Below are positions 26,933-34,859 of a stretch of DNA of 64,000 nt, in pieces. The translations under genes were made by a program, and so were the position numbers. The notes under the pieces are model-generated. The model was not told the DNA's origin. It ran no database searches and was given only the letters and a program-made list of their open reading frames with translations. The number at the start of each line of letters is the position of its first letter. The first letter of the stretch is position 1. The DNA is from Nitratireductor alexandrii (GTDB lineage: Bacteria > Pseudomonadota > Alphaproteobacteria > Rhizobiales > Rhizobiaceae), in contig NZ_RBVY01000005.1 in assembly GCF_004000215.1 (NCBI RefSeq), forward strand, positions 124,001 to 188,000, given 5' to 3'.

Positions 26933-29900
26933 TTACCGGAATTCGAAGATCGAGCGGAAAATCCCGGGCGCGATCACCGAGATCGGATTGACCTGAAGCT
27001 GGGGCGACTTGGCGTTGCCCGACAGTTTGAAGGTGATGCCGATCAGGCCGCGGTCGCGGCCATTGCCGAGGATCTGGCCCAGAAGCGGGATCTCGGCGAA
27101 CAGCCGGTTGAAGCCGTAGGCGGGCATGAAGGTGCCGGCGATGCCGATATTGCCCTTGCTGTCGTAGAGCGCGCCGCGGAAGGTGGCGCCGATCACCGGC
27201 CCGCGCAGGATGCCGCGGGCGATCGACAGGTAGCCGTCGCCCTTTTCCACCGTCGCGTAGCCGCGGTCGAAACGCGCCTTCGACACGTCGATGTCGCGGC
27301 GCACGGCCTCGTTGAGGCTGCGGCCGTCGCCCTCCGGCGGCGCGGTCGCCACCAGCGAGCGCAGCTTGGGTTCGTTGACGATCCAGAACTCGCGCGCGTC
27401 GACCTGGCCCTTGAGCGGCCCCTTGCCCTGCGCGGCCAGCGCCAGGTCGATCGTCCCGCCCTGCATGTACTCGTAGATATTCAGGAACCGCAGCACGGCG
27501 CCGGCATCGCCCGATTCCATGGTGACGGTGCGGCCACCGGCATCGGTGCCGTTGACGATCGCGATCTTGCCGCCTTTCGACGAACGCGCCTCCATCCTTA
27601 ACATGCCGACATCGGTGCCGGTGCCGGCCAGGCTGATCGACACCGCCGACAGCACCTCCTCGCCAAACCCCGTCACCCGCTCCACCGATGCCTTCAGCGA
27701 GACGGGAATCGATTCCACGCTCTCCTCGGCCTGCTCGGTGTCGGACAAGTAGAGCTTGATGACGGAGCGCGCGTCGAAGGCCTTGCCGTTGATGGCGATG
27801 TCGTAGCGGCCGGCCCTGCGCGCGATGGTCAGCGCGACCTGGTCGCCGCGATTGAGCGCGACCTTGCCGAACTCGGCCCGCGCCAGGCTGCCGTTTTCGA
27901 GCACAACCTCCCCGTCTACGGCAAAACTCTTGCCGGTAAGGTGGAAATCCGACAGCCGCGTCGAGGCGCCGTCGGCCTCGAGCACGAAACTCGCCTCGGC
28001 CGGCACGCCGGCCCCCTTGCTCCAGCCCACCCAGGGAAAGCGCAGCCGCGCCTTGGTCAGGTCGGCAACGATCCGCTGCGCCCCGCCCTCTTCCACCGAC
28101 ACGTCGAGGCTGACCGGGCCCGAAAGCATCTCGTTGAGTTCCGGCGCGATCTTGTCGCGGCCGGCATCGTCGAGGACGAGCGTGATGTCGCGGGCGCGCC
28201 CCGGCGCGGTGCTGTCGAGCGGCTCGGTCATGCTGATTGTCGCGGCCAGCCCGTTGAGGCGCGCCTGGGCATCGATGACGGCCTTTTGCGGATCGACCAC
28301 GATCGACCCCTGCGCGTCGGTCACCACCTGACCGTCAAGCGGCTCGGCCAGGGCCAAGTCCTGATAGTCGAGCGACACTTTCCAATCGAGACTTTCGATC
28401 GGGACGTCCTCCTGCAGCGGGATTTCCGCCCAGACCTGTCCGCTGACATCACCGGAAAAATCCGTCGGCTCGAAGCGCAAATGGCGCATGGCGTCGATCG
28501 GCTTGTAGGAGGCGAACTCAACGATCGACGGGGCATTGCCGGCAACGTCGATCTGCATCGTGCCGATCAAAGGGTGAACGCCGGCGTCTTCGATCGCAAA
28601 CGTCCCGTTGCTGGCCGCAACGGTACGTCCGGTCGGCATGAACACGGTGCCCGAATCGAGCACGATATCGACCGCGTTGCCGCGAAACTCGACCGTGCCG
28701 AACGCATCGCGCACCGGCGGCAGTTCGCCGGTGATGTCGAAGCGCGTATCCTCGATGCGGAAATGTCCGTTCACCTCCTCGCCCGACAGCGCGACGCCGT
28801 TGCCCAGCCGGTCCGCCTCGACCTTCAGCCGCACGTGGCTGTCGACGATCGTCCCACCGAACACGTTGGCGATCACCCAGGCCCGCGCGCCCGGCGCCGT
28901 TTCGGTCGGCCACAATTGCTTGGCATGGGCGACCGGCATCGACGGCACGTCCATGGCAAACACGATCGACGGCGCCTTGTCGGCGAAAAGCCGCATCGAG
29001 GCGCGCGCGAACAGCTCTCCACGCCCGGTACGCACCCCGATCTCGGACGCCGTCAGCAGGCCGGTCTTGGGACGGTAGCGCCCGGCGAGCCGGGCAAGGA
29101 ATGTCAGGCTCGGCTCCGAGACGTCGGCCACGGCCGCGCGCGACTGGTCGCTGACGAATTCGTAACGATAAGCCGGCTCGCTGCCGGGTTTCGGGTCCGG
29201 CACCGGCCCGGCCGCGCCGTTGAACAAAAACCGCGACCGTCCGGTACGCACGTCGATCCGGCCGAACTCGACCTTGCCCGTTCCCGCGACCAGGGCCGCC
29301 GCGAGGTCGACCGTGCCGGCAACCGGGGCGCTGTCGGGAACCGAGACCACCAGATCGTCGCTCTGCAGACCGATCCCCAGACGATCGGGGCCGCCGAGCG
29401 CCGAGCGCGTGCCCTTGAACGTCACGACGCCGCTTCCCGCCACCAGCGGCGGCGGCTCCTGCGTGGTGTGTTCCGCACGCGGCAACGGTGCGATCTCGGC
29501 CCGCAGCCGGAAATCGAGCCCGGGCCGGTCTCCGGCGGTCCGCGAGGCCGCCGCCGAAACCGCGAGCGGCCGGCCCGCCACGACCAGTTCGCCCTCGATC
29601 TCGACCGTTTCCGGCTTCTCCCCGGTCAGTTCGGCGCTGCGAACGACGACGGCGTGGCCGTCATCCAGCGCGATCTCCACATCGCGCAGCGATATCAGGC
29701 GCGTCGAACGCGCTCCCAGCACATCCAGCGCCTGCTCGACCGAGGAAAAGACCAGCGCCAGCACCCGGTCGGGATCGATCAGCCCGTGCGCATTCCTCAC
29801 CTGGCCGACCAGATCGCCCTCGCCGCCGCCGGGCATGGCACCCGGCGCAATCCTGGCACGGTCGAGCTCGATCCGGTCGATGGCCAGACGCCCGTTGACC

Positions 29901-30325
29901 AATGCGCCCAGATCGAGCCCCAGACGCAAAGCGCCGATATCGGCGAAACTGGCCTGCTGCGCCGCAGCCGACACGCGAACCTCGGGAACCTCCAGCGCGA
30001 TGAAGCGGCCGCCGCTCAGCGAAAACCGCGCCGGCCCTGATGTCAGCGCGACCGGAACGCCCAACGCCGACGAGAGCGCGGCTTGCGCCTCGTTGCGCAA
30101 CCGCTCCGAGCCCAGCCCCATCGTGCCGGCGAGATAAAACCCGCCCAGCGCCGCCGCCACGAGCAGGCAGATCGCGGCCAGTCCCGCCACGACCCAGCGC
30201 GGCACGACATGGCGTGCCCGGCGCGGCGCCGCTTCGTGCGAAGCCGCCGACGGCAGCGAATCGAGCGCGCGGATATCCTCGCGCCGAAACCGGACCCAAT
30301 GGTGTTTTTCGGTGCCCTTGCTCAC
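26933..30325 (-). CDS. Large AsmA/YhdP-like membrane-anchored protein (DUF3971/AsmA_2)
   Basis: This 1130-residue protein has a basic cytoplasmic N-terminus, one membrane segment at about residues 43-70 (VVAGLAAICLLVAAALGGFYLAG) and a long periplasmic part built of repeated beta-rich segments. The C-terminal 200 residues contain an AsmA_2-like region with FGRGYATVEKGDGYLS-type strands and FMPAYGFNRLFAEIPLLGQILG. Such repeating beta-groove proteins are thought to carry lipids between membranes. The start is GTG 30325, with only a weak ribosome site. It is divergent from the peroxiredoxin gene and is the longest gene in the window. Confidence 0.85.
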   Translation of the reverse strand: MSKGTEKHHWVRFRREDIRALDSLPSAASHEAAPRRARHVVPRWVVAGLAAICLLVAAALGGFYLAGTMGLGSERLRNEAQAALSSALGVPVALTSGPARFSLSGGRFIALEVPEVRVSAAAQQASFADIGALRLGLDLGALVNGRLAIDRIELDRARIAPGAMPGGGEGDLVGQVRNAHGLIDPDRVLALVFSSVEQALDVLGARSTRLISLRDVEIALDDGHAVVVRSAELTGEKPETVEIEGELVVAGRPLAVSAAASRTAGDRPGLDFRLRAEIAPLPRAEHTTQEPPPLVAGSGVVTFKGTRSALGGPDRLGIGLQSDDLVVSVPDSAPVAGTVDLAAALVAGTGKVEFGRIDVRTGRSRFLFNGAAGPVPDPKPGSEPAYRYEFVSDQSRAAVADVSEPSLTFLARLAGRYRPKTGLLTASEIGVRTGRGELFARASMRLFADKAPSIVFAMDVPSMPVAHAKQLWPTETAPGARAWVIANVFGGTIVDSHVRLKVEADRLGNGVALSGEEVNGHFRIEDTRFDITGELPPVRDAFGTVEFRGNAVDIVLDSGTVFMPTGRTVAASNGTFAIEDAGVHPLIGTMQIDVAGNAPSIVEFASYKPIDAMRHLRFEPTDFSGDVSGQVWAEIPLQEDVPIESLDWKVSLDYQDLALAEPLDGQVVTDAQGSIVVDPQKAVIDAQARLNGLAATISMTEPLDSTAPGRARDITLVLDDAGRDKIAPELNEMLSGPVSLDVSVEEGGAQRIVADLTKARLRFPWVGWSKGAGVPAEASFVLEADGASTRLSDFHLTGKSFAVDGEVVLENGSLARAEFGKVALNRGDQVALTIARRAGRYDIAINGKAFDARSVIKLYLSDTEQAEESVESIPVSLKASVERVTGFGEEVLSAVSISLAGTGTDVGMLRMEARSSKGGKIAIVNGTDAGGRTVTMESGDAGAVLRFLNIYEYMQGGTIDLALAAQGKGPLKGQVDAREFWIVNEPKLRSLVATAPPEGDGRSLNEAVRRDIDVSKARFDRGYATVEKGDGYLSIARGILRGPVIGATFRGALYDSKGNIGIAGTFMPAYGFNRLFAEIPLLGQILGNGRDRGLIGITFKLSGNAKSPQLQVNPISVIAPGIFRSIFEFR

Positions 30326-30422
30326 CTCGACGACCGTGCTCGCCCTGTTGGCATGGACGAATCCATGAATTGCATTATATGGCCTTCGCGAACCCGGTCA
30401 CCGAGAAAGAAAGGACAAGCCC

Positions 30423-30890
30423 ATGGCTCAGCCAGAAATCGGTCAGCAGGCACCCGACTTCGATTTGCCGCGCGACGGCGGCGGCTCGCTCAAGCTTTCG
30501 GACCTGCGTGGAAAGCCTGTCATTGTCTATTTCTACCCGAAGGACGACACGAGCGGCTGCACAACGGAAGGAAAGGACTTTTCCGCGCTTCTGCCCGAAT
30601 TCGAGAAAGCCGGCGCCACCGTCATCGGGATATCGCCGGATAGCGCAAAAAGTCATGACAAATTCAAGGCAAAGCACGGACTTTCGGTCGTTCTCGTCGC
30701 CGACGAGGGCAAGAGCGCGATCCAGGATTATGGCGTGTGGGTCGAAAAGAGCATGTATGGGCGCAAGTTCATGGGCGTGGAACGCACGACGATCCTGATC
30801 GACAAGGACGGGCGGGTCGCGCGGGTCTGGAACAAGGTCAAGGTCGCCAATCACGCCGCCGAGGTGCTCGAGGCCACGCAAGCGCTGTGA
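30423..30890 (+). CDS. bcp: Peroxiredoxin of the Bcp/PrxQ family
   Basis: This 155-residue thioredoxin-fold peroxidase has the peroxidatic Cys in DTSGCTTEGKDF. The second, resolving Cys usually found five residues later in PrxQ is Lys here, and no other Cys is present, so it should act as a one-Cys enzyme needing an outside thiol. It reduces hydroperoxides in the cytoplasm. The ATG at 30423 follows AAGGACAAGCCC. Its stop overlaps the GTG of the next gene. Confidence 0.92.
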   Translation: MAQPEIGQQAPDFDLPRDGGGSLKLSDLRGKPVIVYFYPKDDTSGCTTEGKDFSALLPEFEKAGATVIGISPDSAKSHDKFKAKHGLSVVLVADEGKSAIQDYGVWVEKSMYGRKFMGVERTTILIDKDGRVARVWNKVKVANHAAEVLEATQAL

Positions 30891-31741
30891 GCGCGCCGGC
30901 CGCGATGGCGACGGCTTCGGCCGAACACCGGCCCGACAGTCTGCGCGCCGGCTGCGTGGAGGCCGTGGCCGCGGCCGATCTCGACCGCAAGGTGGCGATC
31001 GTGCGTGTCGTGTACGCGCGCTGGAAGGATCGCACCATCTCCCTCATGCGTCCGGGCGACCCGCCGGTTCCCGATCGCCCGGGTCGGCCGGACAGACCCG
31101 CGCTGGTCGATCCCCGCAAGGTCGCCAGGCGTTCGCTGCACAGCCTGCGCGGGCGCATCGCCCTGCTCCACGCGCTCGCCCATATCGAGCTCAACGCCAT
31201 CGATCTGGCGCTCGACATCGTCGCCCGTTTCGCGCCCGAGCGCCCGCCGGCGAGCTTTTTCGACGGCTGGATGCAGGTCGCCTTCGAGGAAGCCAAGCAT
31301 TTCTCGCTGTTGCGCGCGCGGCTGCGCGCCCTGGGCGCGGACTATGGCGACCTGCCGGCGCATGGGGGTCTTTGGGAAGCCGCCCACCAGACCCGCAACG
31401 ATCTCTATGCGAGGCTGGCGGTGGTGCCGCTGATTCTGGAGGCGCGCGGGCTCGACGTCACCCCGTCGCTGATCGACAAGATGACGGAGACCGGCGACGA
31501 CGAGACGGCCGCCATCCTCGACATCATCTATACCGACGAGAAGAAACACGTCGCGATCGGCGCCAAATGGTTCCGGTTCTACTGCGCGCGCGAGCGCACC
31601 GACCCCGCCCGGCGTTTCCGCGAACTCGTGCGGGCCAATTTTCGCGGCGACCTCAAGCCCCCCTTCAACGACCGTGCCCGCGCCGAAGCCGGCCTCACGC
31701 CGCTGTTTTACCGCTCGCTGACGGCGACCTCGAACGCCTGA
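30887..31741 (+). CDS. DUF455 ferritin-like protein
   Basis: This 284-residue protein belongs to the DUF455 ferritin-like family. Likely di-iron ligands occur as Glu in AHIELNAID, EAKH in FEEAKHF, and the second ExxH in DEKKHVAIG. The helical core covers about residues 85-240. The function is not settled in the literature I recall. Its GTG at 30887 overlaps the peroxiredoxin stop, GTGA, so the two are translationally coupled, suggesting a shared oxidant or iron role. An upstream in-frame start would lie within the peroxiredoxin gene and is rejected. Confidence 0.82.
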   Translation: MSAPAAMATASAEHRPDSLRAGCVEAVAAADLDRKVAIVRVVYARWKDRTISLMRPGDPPVPDRPGRPDRPALVDPRKVARRSLHSLRGRIALLHALAHIELNAIDLALDIVARFAPERPPASFFDGWMQVAFEEAKHFSLLRARLRALGADYGDLPAHGGLWEAAHQTRNDLYARLAVVPLILEARGLDVTPSLIDKMTETGDDETAAILDIIYTDEKKHVAIGAKWFRFYCARERTDPARRFRELVRANFRGDLKPPFNDRARAEAGLTPLFYRSLTATSNA

Positions 31742-31827
31742 ACGGACTTCGGGCGCGGCGCGGAGGCCGATCGTCGGATTTCGACCGCCTGCGGGCGGCC
31801 GGGCAAACGTTTGTTAACCCTAATAAT

Positions 31828-33141
31828 GTGTACTTGTTCGCGGAGTTTGAGCGCAGTCTGGATTTTGTATCAGTGGCAGAAGCACGCACGCCCCCGGTTT
31901 TCGGCAAACGCACCGAACCGCATACCGTCATCATCGCCCGTGGCGACCAGATACGCCATTTTACCGTCCGGCCGTGGGTGGCCGCGCTCGCCGGCTCGGT
32001 CGTCGCCGCCTTCGCCATCGGCTATCTGCTCGCCACCTCTTACCTGGTCCTGCGCGACGACCTGATCGGCGCCACGGTCGCGCGTCAGGCCCGCCTGCAA
32101 CAGGCTTATGAAGATCGGATTTCGGCCCTGCGCGCGCAGGTCGACCGGATCACGAGCCGGCAATTGCTCGATCAGCAATTGATGGAAAACAAGGTTGCCG
32201 AGCTTCTCGGGCGCCAGGCCGAGCTTACAGCCCGCGACGGAAGGCTGCGTCCCCTGCTCGAACGGGCCAACGGCGGGCGCCTTCCCAAGAACGCGCCGTT
32301 GCCGTCGCAAAAACCCGATCTGCGCGCCGATCTGTCGACGATGACGGGCTATGCCGCAACGCCTCCCAAAACCGCGGCCGCCGCCGTGCTCGACGGCTTC
32401 GCCGCCGCCGCACCCGATCCGGTGACGACCGGCTCGGTGGCCGACGAAGCGGACCGAATTTTCGTTCAGATCAACCAGTCGCTGCGCCGGATCGAAACCC
32501 AGCAGATCACCCGCCTGCGCGACCTGACCGAAAACGCCTACCAGACGGCCGAATCGATTTCCGAGGCGCTCAAATCCGCAGGGCTTTCGCTCGACGCCAG
32601 CTACGGCGAAAAGGATGTCGGCGGTCCGTTGGTCGCGCTCGAGGCCCCGGCCGCGTTCGAGGCCGAAGTGATCGAGCTCGACGAGGCGCTCAACACGCTC
32701 GACGCCATCAAGGCCGCGGCCAAGCGGTTCCCGATCGCCAACCCGGTTCCGGGCCAGCCCGTCACCAGCGGCTTCGGCGTGCGCAAGGATCCGCTCCTGG
32801 GCAGGCCGGCCCATCACAGCGGCATGGATTTCCGCGCCCGCACCGGCCATCCGGTGCGCGCCGCCGGCGCCGGCGTGGTCGTGAAGGCGGGCTGGAACGG
32901 CGGATATGGGCGCATGGTGGAGATCGATCACGGCGACGGCCTGACCACACGCTACGCGCATATGAGCAAGCTGCTTGTGCGCAAGGGCGAAAAGATCGAA
33001 AGCGGCGCCGTCGTTGGCAAGGTCGGCAGTTCCGGCCGCTCGACCGGCCCCCACCTGCACTACGAGGTCAGGCGCAAGGGCAGCGCCATCAATCCGCTGC
33101 GCATGATCAAGGCCGGCAAGAAGATCCGCCAGTTTCTTTAG
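31828..33141 (+). CDS. M23-family peptidoglycan hydrolase or activator with membrane anchor
   Basis: The protein of about 437 residues has a membrane segment near residues 53-75 (VAALAGSVVAAFAIGYLL), a predicted coiled coil from about 85 to 135 and another near 220-250, and a C-terminal LytM domain. The zinc ligands fit HHSGMDF (H-x-x-x-D), and the second motif is HLHYEV. It should act in the periplasm on cross-links during growth or division, or activate amidases. The start is uncertain: GTG 31828 or TTG 31834 are the best choices, as a frame open from 31372 overlaps the DUF455 gene. It is convergent with soeC, 20 bases away. Confidence 0.85.
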   Translation: MYLFAEFERSLDFVSVAEARTPPVFGKRTEPHTVIIARGDQIRHFTVRPWVAALAGSVVAAFAIGYLLATSYLVLRDDLIGATVARQARLQQAYEDRISALRAQVDRITSRQLLDQQLMENKVAELLGRQAELTARDGRLRPLLERANGGRLPKNAPLPSQKPDLRADLSTMTGYAATPPKTAAAAVLDGFAAAAPDPVTTGSVADEADRIFVQINQSLRRIETQQITRLRDLTENAYQTAESISEALKSAGLSLDASYGEKDVGGPLVALEAPAAFEAEVIELDEALNTLDAIKAAAKRFPIANPVPGQPVTSGFGVRKDPLLGRPAHHSGMDFRARTGHPVRAAGAGVVVKAGWNGGYGRMVEIDHGDGLTTRYAHMSKLLVRKGEKIESGAVVGKVGSSGRSTGPHLHYEVRRKGSAINPLRMIKAGKKIRQFL

Positions 33142-33161
33142 AAGATCGTGCCCGGGCGCGC

Positions 33162-34088
33162 TCAGCCGCCGTAATAGTTCATCACGCTGTGCCGCGCCTC
33201 GGCGAAAAACAGCCAGCGCTCCACCAGCAGCCCGCCGGCATAGGCCAAAAGCGCCAGAAAGGTGAAAACCGGCCAGCCGAGGCCGCCCTCGGCCGCGAAA
33301 AGGGCCGAGGCCGCGAGCAGCACGATCGGCACCCCGCCGCCGAGACCGAAGGCGATGGCGACCAGTTTGCGGGCATGTTTGCGGGCGATGCGAAACCCCA
33401 TCTCGCGGGTCAGATAGTTTTCCGTGCCGTGCGGCCGCTCGAGCAGACGCACCCGACCGAGCGCGCCGAGCCCGGTCGCGGTCTCCGGCGTCGAGGCCGA
33501 TGTCAGCGCGCCCAGGCGCCGGCGCCAGACGAGTTTCGTAGCCCAGGCGACGACGAGCAGACCCAGCGCGAGTGCGGCGAGCGGCCCGGTATCGCCAGCG
33601 CCGAGCGCGGCGAAAAACGTCGCCAGCACCGCGCCGCCGGCAGCGGCAAAGGCCAGGAAGGCGGCCGGCGTGAGCGGCGAGTGCCAGGCTTCGACGGTCC
33701 GCAAGGAGGCATAGATCATCGCCGTGCAATAGACCGTCGCCGCGCAGCCGAGCGAACCGGCCAGACCGGCGGGCCAGGAATGGCGGCTCTCGAAGAGCGT
33801 GGCCCAGGCCGACAGGCATAACGGAACGAAGGTCGCGATCGCCAGCACGCCCTCGCGCGACAGCCAGCTCGAGCGCCATTGCGACAGGGCGCGCCAGGCC
33901 CGCTGCGGGTTGCCCAGATGCAGCGTCGAGGCCAATAGCCCCGCCGAGATCAGGCCGAGGGCCACGACATAGGCGGCCTTGGTCGCCGGCGCGGCGGGAT
34001 CGAGCACACCGAAGCCGAGAAAAAAGGCGAGCCCGTAGCCCAGCCCCGAACTGGTGGTGAAGACGATGATCGACAGGGCGGGATGCAT
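33162..34088 (-). CDS. soeC: Membrane anchor subunit SoeC of a sulfite dehydrogenase (DmsC-type)
   Basis: This 308-residue protein is hydrophobic, with about eight membrane helices, and resembles the DmsC/NrfD-type anchor subunits that pass electrons between quinone and an Fe-S subunit. It starts four bases or less after soeB (CAT at 34086-34088 directly follows the soeB stop). It has no cofactor motif of its own. As the third gene of the soeA-B-C operon it should hold the cytoplasmic SoeAB complex on the inner membrane. DmsC-like proteins occur in other complexes, so its job rests on its partners. Confidence 0.85.
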   Translation of the reverse strand: MHPALSIIVFTTSSGLGYGLAFFLGFGVLDPAAPATKAAYVVALGLISAGLLASTLHLGNPQRAWRALSQWRSSWLSREGVLAIATFVPLCLSAWATLFESRHSWPAGLAGSLGCAATVYCTAMIYASLRTVEAWHSPLTPAAFLAFAAAGGAVLATFFAALGAGDTGPLAALALGLLVVAWATKLVWRRRLGALTSASTPETATGLGALGRVRLLERPHGTENYLTREMGFRIARKHARKLVAIAFGLGGGVPIVLLAASALFAAEGGLGWPVFTFLALLAYAGGLLVERWLFFAEARHSVMNYYGG

Positions 34089-34859
34089 TCAGATCTTCTC
34101 CAGCATGGTGTCGATCCAGGCAAGAAAGCCGGTCGCCCCGCCGGTGTCCTCGCCGGCAGCCGGTCCGGCCGGCGCATGGGCGGCGAGCGTGGTGCGCGGT
34201 CGCGGCGGCAGATATTTGTTGACCGGTGCGGTGCCCTGCTCCGGCATCAGATCGATGCCGCCGCGCGCGGCGACCATTTTGGAGACCTGCGAACCGGGAT
34301 CGCCGAGATCGCCGAAATGGCGCGCATTGGCCGGGCATGTGCGCACGCAGGCCGGCACGCGGTCCTCCTCTTCAAAGCTCTGATTGTAGATGCGGTCGAT
34401 GCACAGCGTGCATTTCTTCATCACCCCGGCGGCCAGGTCCATTTCGCGCGCCCCATAGGGGCAGGCCCAGGCGCACAGCCCGCAGCCGATGCACTTGTCC
34501 TCCTCGACCAGCACGATACCGTCCTCGGCCCGCTTGTAGGACGCGCCCGTCGGACAGACCGTCACGCATGGCGCCTCCTCGCAATGCAGGCAGGATTTCG
34601 GGAAATGCACGATGCGCGCCTCGCCCGCCTCGCCGACCAGCTCGCCGCCGTCCGGCACGATCTCGAAGGTGTGGATGCGGTTGAGCCAGGCGCCCGAGAC
34701 ATGTTCGCCGTAAGGGTCCTGGTCAGACAGAGCCGCGCCGTGGCCGCCGGTGTTCCACTCCTTGCAATTGACCACGCAGGCATGACAGCCGACGCAGATG
34801 TCGAGGTCGATCACCAGACCGAGTTTGGTGGCGGAAGGCTGTGAAGGCAGCGCCGTCAT
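34089..34859 (-). CDS. soeB: Iron-sulfur subunit SoeB of a sulfite dehydrogenase
   Basis: This 256-residue protein has four [4Fe-4S] motifs: CVGCHACVVNC, CLHCEEAPCVTVC, CIGCGLCAWAC, and CTLC with CVRTC further on. This is the DmsB/PsrB/SoeB electron-transfer subunit pattern. No signal peptide is present, which fits a cytoplasmic location. The ATG overlaps the soeA stop as ATGA, so translation is coupled. It passes electrons between the molybdenum subunit and SoeC. Longer upstream frames overlap soeA and are rejected. Confidence 0.92.
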   Translation of the reverse strand: MTALPSQPSATKLGLVIDLDICVGCHACVVNCKEWNTGGHGAALSDQDPYGEHVSGAWLNRIHTFEIVPDGGELVGEAGEARIVHFPKSCLHCEEAPCVTVCPTGASYKRAEDGIVLVEEDKCIGCGLCAWACPYGAREMDLAAGVMKKCTLCIDRIYNQSFEEEDRVPACVRTCPANARHFGDLGDPGSQVSKMVAARGGIDLMPEQGTAPVNKYLPPRPRTTLAAHAPAGPAAGEDTGGATGFLAWIDTMLEKI

